A stretch of DNA of 64,000 nt, from NCBI RefSeq assembly GCF_018130955.1, contig NZ_JAFCJM010000038.1, positions 1 to 64,000 on the forward strand. Reading direction: 5' to 3'. Of this stretch, positions 33,986-41,637 are shown piece by piece (positions within the stretch are counted from its first letter, which is position 1; each line of letters begins with the position of its first letter). Source of the DNA: Bradyrhizobium liaoningense (GTDB lineage: Bacteria > Pseudomonadota > Alphaproteobacteria > Rhizobiales > Xanthobacteraceae). The translations under genes and the position numbers were made by a program. The notes beneath the pieces were generated by a model that saw only the letters and a list, made by a program, of their open reading frames with translations, was not told where the DNA came from and did not search any database.

Positions 33986-34900
33986 CTAGACAGGATCCCA
34001 CGGGAAAATATCCGCCGAGCGGTCGAGCTTGTAGAACGAATCCTTGAGCGCCGGCATGCCGTGCTCGGCAATGCTCTGCGGCGTCCAGCCTTCGCCGCGA
34101 TGCACCGAGCGCAGGGGGCGGTTCTGGCTGAACAGGAAGATCTCGTTCATGCGCACGCCGAAGATCTGTCCGGTGACGTCCTTGGCCTGGTCGCCGAGCA
34201 GATAGGCGCAGACGGGCGCGATCTTCTCCGGACCCATCTGCTTGATTTTCTCGACCCGGGCCTTCTGGGCGTCCGTCTCGATCGGGATGGTGCCGATCAT
34301 GCGGGTCCAGGCGAACGGCGAGACGCAGTTCGAGCGCACGTTGAAGCGGCCCATGTCGAGCGCAATCGATTTGGAGAGCCCCACGATGCCGAGCTTGGCG
34401 GCGGCGTAGTTGGCTTGTCCAAAATTGCCGATCAGGCCCGAGGTCGAGGTGAAGTGCACGAAGGACCCGCTCTCCTGCTCGCGGAAAATCCGCGCCGCGG
34501 CGTGAGAGACGTAGAACGAACCCATCAGGTGCACCTTGATGACGGCCTCGAACGCTTCCACGCTCATCTTGTGGAAGATCATGTCGCGCAAAATGCCGGC
34601 ATTGTTGACGACGCCGTCGAGCCGACCGAAATGATCGGTTGCGGTTTTTACGATCTTGCTGGCGGGGATGGCTTCCGCGACGCTCTCGAAATTGGCGACC
34701 GCGGTGCCGCCGCGCTTCTTGATCTCCTCGACCACCTCCTCGGCGGGGGCCGCGTTCGAGCCGGCGCCGTCGGCGGCCCCACCGGGATCGTTGACGACCA
34801 CTTTTGCACCTTCCGCTGCGCAGAGCAGCGCGATCTCGCGCCCGATGCCACGGCCTGCGCCGGTGACGATGATGACTTTGTCCTGCAGTGATTTTGTCAT
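33986..34900 (-). CDS. SDR oxidoreductase, MFE-2 3-hydroxyacyl-CoA dehydrogenase type
   Basis: 304 residues. NAD motif VTGAGRGIGREIA near the N-terminus, NNAGI in the middle and catalytic YAAAK with its upstream Ser. The extended C-terminus (GQIFGVRMNEIFLFSQNRP onward) is typical of dehydrogenase domains related to the D-3-hydroxyacyl-CoA dehydrogenase of peroxisomal multifunctional enzyme type 2. It should oxidise a 3-hydroxyacyl-CoA, fitting between hydratase and thiolase. It lies downstream of the thiolase and DUF35 genes on the same strand, separated by a family C repeat. Confidence 0.84.
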   Translation of the reverse strand: MTKSLQDKVIIVTGAGRGIGREIALLCAAEGAKVVVNDPGGAADGAGSNAAPAEEVVEEIKKRGGTAVANFESVAEAIPASKIVKTATDHFGRLDGVVNNAGILRDMIFHKMSVEAFEAVIKVHLMGSFYVSHAAARIFREQESGSFVHFTSTSGLIGNFGQANYAAAKLGIVGLSKSIALDMGRFNVRSNCVSPFAWTRMIGTIPIETDAQKARVEKIKQMGPEKIAPVCAYLLGDQAKDVTGQIFGVRMNEIFLFSQNRPLRSVHRGEGWTPQSIAEHGMPALKDSFYKLDRSADIFPWDPV

Positions 34901-34932
34901 GTGTGGTCTCCGCTATCCGTTCCAATTTCCGT

Positions 34933-35036
34933 CGTCATTCCGGGATGCGCCGAAAGGCGCAGGCCCGGAATCCATACTCACGATGGTGGTTATGGATTCC
35001 GGGCTCGTCGCTTGCGCGACGCCCCGGAATGACGAG
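34933..35036. repeat. Intergenic palindromic repeat, family C
   Basis: CGTCATTCCGGGATGCGCC and GGCCCGGAATCCATA on the left are inverted as TATGGATTCCGGGCTCG and GACGCCCCGGAATGACG. It occupies almost the whole gap between the thiolase stop and the SDR start. Confidence 0.65.
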
Positions 35037-35037
35037 C

Positions 35038-36177
35038 TCACCTCTCGTTCGTAAACACGATCGTGCCCGACGCCGCGAACATGCCGCCGACGCCGTGACA
35101 CACCGAAATCTTTGCGCCCGGCACCTGTGCCGGCGCGATGCCGCGCATCTGCCGCACGCTCTCCTGCAACGCATACATGCCGTACATGCCCGAATGCATG
35201 TAGGAGAGGCCGCCGCCATTGGTGTTGAGCGGCAGCTTGCCGCCCGGCCGCGTGTTGCCCTCGGCAATGAACTTGCCGGTCTCCTCATAGGGCATGAAGC
35301 CGAGGTCGCCGAGCCCGAACAGCGGCAGGTGCGCGAAGGCGTCGTAGATCATGAGATGATCGACGTCCTTGTGCGCGATGCCGGCCTCCTTGAAGGCGAG
35401 GGGGCCGGCGACCTTGAAGGCGCGCGAGGAGTTGAACGTTTCCATCTGGCTCACCATCGGCGTCTCCACGCTCTCGCCGGTGCCCATGATGTAGACGGGT
35501 TTGCGCGGAAAATCCTTGGCGCGGTCGGCCGAGGTCAGGATCAGCGCGCCGCCACCGTCCGTGACGAGGCAGCACTGAAGCAGACGGAACGGATAGGCGA
35601 TCATGCGCGAGTTGAGGACGTCGGCAACCGTGATCGGGTCCTTCATCATCGCGCGCGGATTTTTCGCCGCCCATTCGCGCTGCACGACAGCGACCGAGGC
35701 AAGCTGCTCATGCGTGATGCCGTAGGTCTTCATGAAGCGCAGCACGGGAATCGGGAACATGCTGGGCGGTCCGTAGACGCCATAGGGCGCCTCGAACTGG
35801 CCTTGCAGGCTGTCGGCCGGAATCGAGCGCGGCGCCTTGCCGATCATCGACTTGCCGCTCTCGGCATGCGTGATCAGCACGGTCTTGCACAGCCCGGCTT
35901 CGATCGCGGCCGCCGCATGGCGGACATGCAGCATGAAGGAGCAGCCGCCGACCGAGGTGCCGTCGACCCAGGTCGGCTTGATGCCGAGATAATGGCAGAC
36001 CTGCTGCGGCGTTTCGACCGCGGTGGCAAAGCCGTCGATGTCGGACAGTTTTAGCCCGGCGTCCGCAATGGCGTTGAGAGCCGCATCCGCATGAAGCTGG
36101 AGCTGCGACATGTTGGGGATGACGCCGAGCTCGGTGGTCTCGGCCGCGCCGACCACGGCAACCTGGTTCCTGCGCAT
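35038..36177 (-). CDS. SCP2-type thiolase (lipid-transfer protein family)
   Basis: 379 residues, thiolase fold of the nondecarboxylating SCPx/Ltp group. The nucleophile region reads SVGGCSFMLHV, so a Cys is present, in contrast to the thiolase-like protein at 6183-7697. The GTG at 36183 directly follows the DUF35 stop (TAAGTG); I choose the ATG at 36177, 8 bases after an AAGGGG. Thiolases of this group work as complexes with a DUF35 partner, here encoded immediately upstream, and can act as thiolases or as retro-aldolases on side chains (Ltp2/ChsH2 type). Presence of Cys favours thiolysis. Confidence 0.85.
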   Translation of the reverse strand: MRRNQVAVVGAAETTELGVIPNMSQLQLHADAALNAIADAGLKLSDIDGFATAVETPQQVCHYLGIKPTWVDGTSVGGCSFMLHVRHAAAAIEAGLCKTVLITHAESGKSMIGKAPRSIPADSLQGQFEAPYGVYGPPSMFPIPVLRFMKTYGITHEQLASVAVVQREWAAKNPRAMMKDPITVADVLNSRMIAYPFRLLQCCLVTDGGGALILTSADRAKDFPRKPVYIMGTGESVETPMVSQMETFNSSRAFKVAGPLAFKEAGIAHKDVDHLMIYDAFAHLPLFGLGDLGFMPYEETGKFIAEGNTRPGGKLPLNTNGGGLSYMHSGMYGMYALQESVRQMRGIAPAQVPGAKISVCHGVGGMFAASGTIVFTNER

Positions 36178-36183
36178 GGCCAC

Positions 36184-36597
36184 TTACCCCTTCGCCGGAC
36201 GGAACACGGGGAGGGTGATCTTGTCGTCGAGCGGCTCAAAAGCGACCTCGAGCTTCATGTCGAGCTCGAGGGCCTCAGGCGTCTGCGGGCAGTCGATGAT
36301 ATTGCTCATCATCCGCGGCCCTTCCGCCAGCTCGACCACGGCGATCGCATAAGGCGGCGTGAAGCCGGGCGCGGCGGGGCGGTGATTGATCACGTAGCTG
36401 TAGAGAAAGCCCTTGCCGCTTGCCTTGAAGACAGAAACCTTGCGCGAGGCGCAGGACGGGCAGAACGGGCGCGGCGGGAAAAAGACATGCGCGCAGGCGT
36501 CGCAGCGTTGCAGGCGCAATTCACCCGCCTTCGTGCCGTCCCAGAAATGCTGCGTCTCCGGCGTCGGTTTCGGTCGCGCGCGCTGCGGTTCGGCCAT
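36184..36597 (-). CDS. DUF35 zinc-ribbon/OB-fold protein, thiolase partner
   Basis: 137 residues. An N-terminal helix (TPETQHFWDG) is followed by a rubredoxin-like zinc ribbon CDAC and CPSC, then an OB-fold with FLYSYVINHRPAAPGF and PPYAIAVVEL. Proteins of this family bind SCP2-type thiolases or hydratases and complete their acyl-CoA sites. Its stop touches the thiolase start, so the two subunits are made together. The start MAEPQRARP at 36597 is chosen over the ATG at 36666. The amidase gene at 36780 diverges from it. Confidence 0.88.
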   Translation of the reverse strand: MAEPQRARPKPTPETQHFWDGTKAGELRLQRCDACAHVFFPPRPFCPSCASRKVSVFKASGKGFLYSYVINHRPAAPGFTPPYAIAVVELAEGPRMMSNIIDCPQTPEALELDMKLEVAFEPLDDKITLPVFRPAKG

Positions 36598-36779
36598 GTC
36601 GGCAAGTCCTCCCGAGGTGCGGGCTGCATGGCCCGCCGTTTCGATCTTGATGCGACAATCGACCATTGGGCGTCAACGGTCCAGCAACGCGCGCGCATGC
36701 CATCATGCGCACAATGCTTGTATCGAATGGAGCCAGCGCGATAGATTGCGTCGCGCCAAAAATATTCCGCGAGACAGAC

Positions 36780-38129
36780 ATGCCCGATTTCCCGACCCTC
36801 GCCACGCTCGCCGCCGATCTCGACAGCGGCCGCGCCACGTCCCGAAAGCTGGTCGAGGACTGCATCGCCAGGATTGCCGATCCCGCGGGCGAGGGCCAGC
36901 GCGCCTTCATCCGTGTCGACAAGGATGCGGCACTGGCGACGGCGGATGCGATGGACGCCTTGCGCAAGGCCAAGGCGGCGCCGTCGCCTTATGCCGGTAT
37001 TCCGGTCTCGATCAAGGATCTCTTCGACATCAAGGGACAGACCACGCGCGCCGGCTCCCGCGCGCTCGACGATTCCGATCCGGCCGAGCACGATGCGGCG
37101 GCAGTGGCGCGGCTGCGCCAGGCCGGCTTCGTGCTGATCGGCCGGACCAACATGACCGAGTTCGCCTATTCCGGCATCGGCATCAATCCGCATTTCGGCA
37201 CGCCGAAGGGCGCCTGGAACCGGGCCGTGGGCCATGTGCCGGGCGGCTCGTCGTCGGGTGCGGCGGTGTCCGTGCTTGACGGCATGGCCCATGGCGCGCT
37301 CGGCACCGACACCGGCGGCTCCTGCCGGATCCCGGCCGCCTATAACGGCATTGTCGGCTACAAGCCGACGCAGCGCCGCGTGCCGCTGGAGGGCGCGGTG
37401 CCGCTGTCGTTCTCGCTCGACAGCATCGGACCCTTGGCGCGATCGGTCAGTTGCTGTGCCATACTCGACGCCGTGCTGGCGAACGAGCCGGTGGTGCCGC
37501 TGAAGCCGCGCCCGGTGCGGGGTATGCGGCTCGCGGTGCCGACCACGATTGCGCTCGACGATCTCGATTCACCCGTCGCGCAAACTTTCGAGCGCGCGCT
37601 CAAGACGCTCGCCGATCATGGTGCCATCATCGAGCGCATCGAGATGTCGGAATTTCTGGACATCGGCCCGATGAACGCCAAGGGCGGCTTTGCCGCCTCC
37701 GAGAGCTATGCCTGGCACCGCTACCTCATAGAGGCCAAGGGCGACGCCTACGACCCCAGGGTTTTCGTGCGCATCATGCGTGGCGAGGCGCAGAGCGCGG
37801 CCGACTACATCGATCTCCTCAACGAGCGCCGCTCGCTGATCGCGCGGGTCAATGCGCGGCTTGCGCCCTACGATGCGCTGGTGCTGCCGACCACTGCGAA
37901 CACGCCGCCAAGGATCGCCGACCTTGCCGACGACAAGGCGTTCGCCGCGGCCAACTTGAAGTCGCTGCGCAACTGCACCCTGATCAACATGATCGACGGT
38001 TGCGCGATCTCGATTCCTGCGCATCGTGCGGGCGAGGTTCCCGTCGGCCTGATGCTCGCGGCTTCAGGCGGATCCGATCACCGCATCTTTGAACTCGCTG
38101 CCGGCATGGAGGCCGTAATTCGTGTTTGA
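36780..38129 (+). CDS. Amidase signature family hydrolase
   Basis: 449 residues. Catalytic Lys in IPVSIKDLFDIKG, then the serines in PGGSSSGAAVSVLDG and GTDTGGSCRIPAAYNG. It belongs to the same superfamily as the enzyme at 27963-29594 but is shorter and clearly not a recent copy. It overlaps the DUF2848 gene by 8 bases (GTGTTTGA at 38122-38129), a strong sign of a joint function. The start MPDFPTLATL at 36780 is preferred over an upstream ATG. Substrate unknown. Confidence 0.85.
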   Translation: MPDFPTLATLAADLDSGRATSRKLVEDCIARIADPAGEGQRAFIRVDKDAALATADAMDALRKAKAAPSPYAGIPVSIKDLFDIKGQTTRAGSRALDDSDPAEHDAAAVARLRQAGFVLIGRTNMTEFAYSGIGINPHFGTPKGAWNRAVGHVPGGSSSGAAVSVLDGMAHGALGTDTGGSCRIPAAYNGIVGYKPTQRRVPLEGAVPLSFSLDSIGPLARSVSCCAILDAVLANEPVVPLKPRPVRGMRLAVPTTIALDDLDSPVAQTFERALKTLADHGAIIERIEMSEFLDIGPMNAKGGFAASESYAWHRYLIEAKGDAYDPRVFVRIMRGEAQSAADYIDLLNERRSLIARVNARLAPYDALVLPTTANTPPRIADLADDKAFAAANLKSLRNCTLINMIDGCAISIPAHRAGEVPVGLMLAASGGSDHRIFELAAGMEAVIRV

Positions 38130-38808
38130 CCTGACCTTCACCGTCGACGCCCAGGACACGACAACCCCGCTGACGCTAGCGATCGACAAGGCCGTCATCG
38201 CCGGCTGGACCGGCCGCGATCCCGTCGCGCGCGACAAGCATATCGCGGAGCTCGAGGCCGTCGGCATTGCGCGTCCGGCCTCGACGCCGATCTACTACCG
38301 CGTCTCGGCGCGCCGGTTGACCATGGCCGACAGCATCGAATGCAGCGGCGGCGAGTCCTCCGGCGAGGTCGAGTTCGTGCTGATCGGCTGGCAGGGCCGC
38401 ATTTTTGTCGGCTGCGGCTCCGACCACACCGACCGCAAGGTCGAGGCCTACAGCGTCACCGTCTCGAAGCAGATGTGCGACAAGGTGGTCGCCTCCACGC
38501 TGTGGGAGCTCGAGGACGTCATCGGCCATTGGGACAAGATGATTTTGCGCTCCCACGCCTGGATCAACGGCGAGCGCGTGCTCTACCAGGAGGGCACGCT
38601 GGACGCGATGCTGCCGGTCGACGACCTCATCGCGCGCGGCTTCGACGGCAAGGGCTTGCCCGACGGCTGCGCCATGTTCGGCGGCACCTTCGCCGCCAAG
38701 GGCGGCATCCGCCCCGCCGACCGCTTTGAGTTCGAGCTGGAGGACCCCGTTTTGAAGCGCACGATCCGGCATGCGTATGATGTGGTTACGCTGCCGGTGC
38801 TGGGATAG
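38122..38808 (+). CDS. DUF2848 protein
   Basis: 228 residues, a DUF2848 family member spanning the whole protein (from FDLTFTVDA to DVVTLPVLG). Features are a fumarylacetoacetase-like feel with repeated beta segments, GCGSDHTDRKVEAYSVTVSKQ in the middle and GGTFAAKGGI near the end. No signal peptide or membrane segment. It starts at a GTG inside the amidase stop region, so its translation depends on the amidase message. The pair is probably a two-step route acting on the amidase product or substrate; the reaction of DUF2848 is not known to me. Confidence 0.75.
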   Translation: MFDLTFTVDAQDTTTPLTLAIDKAVIAGWTGRDPVARDKHIAELEAVGIARPASTPIYYRVSARRLTMADSIECSGGESSGEVEFVLIGWQGRIFVGCGSDHTDRKVEAYSVTVSKQMCDKVVASTLWELEDVIGHWDKMILRSHAWINGERVLYQEGTLDAMLPVDDLIARGFDGKGLPDGCAMFGGTFAAKGGIRPADRFEFELEDPVLKRTIRHAYDVVTLPVLG

Positions 38809-38861
38809 ATTCCAGACGGAAATCGGGTGGTTACCGCTGTTAGGACTTGCAACACATTCTC

Positions 38862-38903
38862 CGTCATTCCGGGCTCGCGACTTCGTCGCGCCCCGGAATG
38901 ACG
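38862..38903. repeat. Short palindromic repeat, family C
   Basis: CGTCATTCCGGGCTCGCGAC and GTCGCGCCCCGGAATGACGG form a nearly perfect hairpin. It ends 21 bases before the start of the 2OG oxygenase gene. Confidence 0.65.
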
Positions 38904-38924
38904 GAAATGGATAGGAAGTTCGCT

Positions 38925-39674
38925 ATGGCAATCGCAAAACGTATGCCGGCCTCTGTCAATGACCCGACCGACCCCACGGCCCGCGTCGACGCACTCGACT
39001 GGCCGCAGATCACCGCTGAACTCGACGCCCAGGGCTGCGCCGTCCTGAACGGGCTGCTCACATCAGACCAATGCCGCGACATCGCCGCGCTCTATCCCGA
39101 CGACGCACGCTTCCGCAGCCGCGTCGTCATGGGCCGCCACGGCTTTGGCCGCGGCGAGTACAAATACTTCTCCTATCCGCTGCCCGACTTGATCGCCGAA
39201 CTCCGGCCGGCGTTGTACGCACACCTCCAGGGTGTCGCTAACAGCTGGAACGAGGCGATGGGGATCGATATCCGCTATCCCGCCAACCATGCCGCCTTCC
39301 TGAAGCGCTGTCATGACGCCGGCCAGGGGCGGCCGACGCCGCTGCTGCTGCAGTACGAGGCCGGTGACTACAACTGCCTGCATCAGGACCTCTACGGCGA
39401 GCACGTGTTCCCGCTCCAGGTCGCAATCCTGCTCTCCGAGCCGGGACGCGATTTCACCGGCGGTGAGTTCGTGCTGACCGAGCAGCGCCCGCGCATGCAG
39501 TCGCGTGCCGAGGTCGTGCCGCTCGTGCAGGGCGACGCAGTGGCCTTTGCTGTGCATCACCGGCCGGTGCAGGGGACGCGCGGCACTTATCGCGTTAATC
39601 TGCGTCATGGCGTCAGCCGGATCAGGTCCGGCCAACGCCATACGCTGGGTGTGATCTTTCACGATGCGAAGTGA
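38925..39674 (+). CDS. 2OG-Fe(II) oxygenase, unknown substrate
   Basis: 249 residues, jelly-roll oxygenase. The iron-binding HxD is in CLHQDLYGEHVFPLQ, the second His lies in the C-terminal strand NLRHGVS, and an Arg nearby (GVSRIRSG) would hold 2-oxoglutarate. It is not AlkB itself but sits 9 bases upstream of alkB, so both oxygenases are co-expressed. The start MAIAKRMPAS at 38925 is chosen for its AGGAAG 6 bases upstream; earlier Mets fall in the repeat. A role in repair or demethylation beside AlkB is inferred from position only. Confidence 0.8.
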   Translation: MAIAKRMPASVNDPTDPTARVDALDWPQITAELDAQGCAVLNGLLTSDQCRDIAALYPDDARFRSRVVMGRHGFGRGEYKYFSYPLPDLIAELRPALYAHLQGVANSWNEAMGIDIRYPANHAAFLKRCHDAGQGRPTPLLLQYEAGDYNCLHQDLYGEHVFPLQVAILLSEPGRDFTGGEFVLTEQRPRMQSRAEVVPLVQGDAVAFAVHHRPVQGTRGTYRVNLRHGVSRIRSGQRHTLGVIFHDAK

Positions 39675-39683
39675 GCGCAACGA

Positions 39684-40337
39684 TTGACGGCGGACCTGTT
39701 TGACAGTCTGGCGGAGGCGCAGCCGTCTTGCGAAGAGATCGCCGATGGCGCCGTGTTGTTGCGCGGTTTCGCAAAACCGATCGAGGACGAGCTGATCGCG
39801 GCGGTGCGCGAGATCGTCGCTCAGGCGCCGTTTCGGCGGATGACCACGCCGGGCGGCTATCAGATGTCGGTGGCGATGACGAATTGCGGCTGTTGCGGCT
39901 GGATCACCGATCACACCGGCTATCGCTATGATGCGATCGATCCTCGATCCGGCGTGCCGTGGCCCGCCATGCCGGCCGTGTTCCGTGATCTGGCCCGTCG
40001 TGCTGCAGAGCAGGGTGGTTATACCGGCTTCGCGCCCGATGCCTGCCTCGTCAATCGCTACGAGCCCGGCACACGGCTCTCGCTGCATCAGGACAAGGAC
40101 GAGCTGGATCTTGCGGCGCCGATCGTGTCGGTCTCGCTCGGTCTGCCCGCGATCTTCCTGTTCGGTGGCCTATCGCGCAGCGACAAGCCGCGCCGATTCC
40201 GGCTGACCCATGGTGATGTCGCGGTCTGGGGCGGGCCGTCGCGACTAGCCTATCACGGCGTCGCCCCGCTCGCCGACGGCGAGCATGCGCTGCTCGGCCG
40301 GCAGCGGGTCAATCTGACCTTCCGAAAGACGCGCTGA
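39684..40337 (+). CDS. alkB: AlkB, oxidative DNA demethylase
   Basis: 217 residues, same size as E. coli AlkB (216). It removes methyl groups from 1-methyladenine and 3-methylcytosine using 2-oxoglutarate, oxygen and iron. Iron ligands are H and D in SLHQDKDE and the His in LAYHGVAPL; the nucleotide-binding motif NRYEPGTRL and the C-terminal RVNLTFRKTR with its two arginines for 2-oxoglutarate are complete. The start is a TTG at 39684, since no ATG or GTG fits. It follows the other 2OG oxygenase by 9 bases. No ada gene is seen in the window. Confidence 0.93.
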   Translation: MTADLFDSLAEAQPSCEEIADGAVLLRGFAKPIEDELIAAVREIVAQAPFRRMTTPGGYQMSVAMTNCGCCGWITDHTGYRYDAIDPRSGVPWPAMPAVFRDLARRAAEQGGYTGFAPDACLVNRYEPGTRLSLHQDKDELDLAAPIVSVSLGLPAIFLFGGLSRSDKPRRFRLTHGDVAVWGGPSRLAYHGVAPLADGEHALLGRQRVNLTFRKTR

Positions 40338-40392
40338 CGTCGTTTCCCAAGAGCCTGCTCTCGTCTAAGCTTGCCGCCGAGGGGGCAGCGAC

Positions 40393-41637
40393 ATGACCAC
40401 GGCACAGGCGTCGGCTGACGCGAGCGTAAGCGCCAGTCGCACCGGGCTTTATCTAGCCGTGCTGCAATTGGTGTTCACGCTGGGCTGGACAACCTACGTC
40501 ATCTATCTGCCGAAACTCGCGGCAGAGGTCGGCATCGCGCCGACCGCCGTGATCCTCATCCTGATGCTGGACCAGGCGATCTTCACCATCGCCGATACCG
40601 CAATGGGGATCGCGGCCGACAAGATCGCGCCCTTCGTCGGCCGGCTCGGCCTGTTCGTCGGCGTGCTGACCGCAATCTCCTGCGCGGCCTTCGTCGCGCT
40701 GCCCTTCGTGGCCGGCGCGGGCGCCGCTGCGCAAGGCTGGTTCATCGCGTTGATCGTGGTCTGGTCGATCACGTCATCGGCCTTGCGCGCGCCGCCGCTC
40801 ACCCTGCTCGGAAAATATCGCGCGAAGTCGCAGGTGCCGTTCCTCGCCGCGCTTGCCATGCTCGGCTATGGCGTCGCCGGCGCCGTCTCGCCCTATCTCG
40901 GCGTGGTGCTACGCGAGCAAGACGCTCGGCTGCCCTTCATCATCTCCAGTGCCGTGCTGCTGCTCACCGCGCTCGCGCTGTCGCGGATCGAGTATGACGT
41001 GGCGCGCGACACCACGCCGCCGACGCCGGCCGAGGCGGCAAAACCGCTCGGCCTGGTGCCGATCATCTTCATCGTCGCGATGGTCGCGCTCGCGCTCGGC
41101 TATCAACTGCACTTTGCGATGAACAGCGCGCCGTTCTACCTGCGCTTTGCAAAGCCCGGCGAGTTGCAATGGCTGATGCCGGTGTTCTGGATCGGTTTTA
41201 ACATCGCGATGTTTCCCGCGAGCCTGATCGTCAAGCACCGCGGAGGGCTCATCGTGATGGGCGCGGCCGGCCTGTTCGGCGCGCTCGCGATCGTGGGCGC
41301 CGAGCTCGCCGGCAGCCTCAATACGCTGATCGTTGCGCAGTTCCTGGCGGGAGCGGCCTGGGGCTGCATGCTGATGAGCGCGATCTCGGCTGCGCTGGCG
41401 ATCGGCTCGACGGGCGCGGAAGGGAAAGTGACGGGTCTCGTCTTCTCGGCCTTGGCGCTCGGCACGTTCGCACGGATGGCGGCGGTCGCCGGTGGCCTGC
41501 AGAAGATGCCGGACTACGCGCCGCTCCTGCACTGGGCGCCGGTCGCCTGCTGGTCGGTCGCAGGCGCCGGACTATTGGTGATCGCCGCGGCGCGGCTCCA
41601 GGGCGCTGATAGAATCAAGGCTTCGGCGGGTGGATGA
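40393..41637 (+). CDS. MFS transporter
   Basis: 414 residues, about twelve predicted transmembrane helices, with the first at about 18-38 and a central cytoplasmic loop around RIEYDVARDTTPPTPAEAAK (about 200-220). A cytoplasmic loop after helix 2 (ADKIAPFVGRLG) takes the place of motif A. Substrate unknown; the family includes sugar and drug exporters. It lies 55 bases after alkB on the same strand. Its last 23 bases overlap the end of the ThDP enzyme gene on the opposite strand. Confidence 0.82.
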   Translation: MTTAQASADASVSASRTGLYLAVLQLVFTLGWTTYVIYLPKLAAEVGIAPTAVILILMLDQAIFTIADTAMGIAADKIAPFVGRLGLFVGVLTAISCAAFVALPFVAGAGAAAQGWFIALIVVWSITSSALRAPPLTLLGKYRAKSQVPFLAALAMLGYGVAGAVSPYLGVVLREQDARLPFIISSAVLLLTALALSRIEYDVARDTTPPTPAEAAKPLGLVPIIFIVAMVALALGYQLHFAMNSAPFYLRFAKPGELQWLMPVFWIGFNIAMFPASLIVKHRGGLIVMGAAGLFGALAIVGAELAGSLNTLIVAQFLAGAAWGCMLMSAISAALAIGSTGAEGKVTGLVFSALALGTFARMAAVAGGLQKMPDYAPLLHWAPVACWSVAGAGLLVIAAARLQGADRIKASAGG

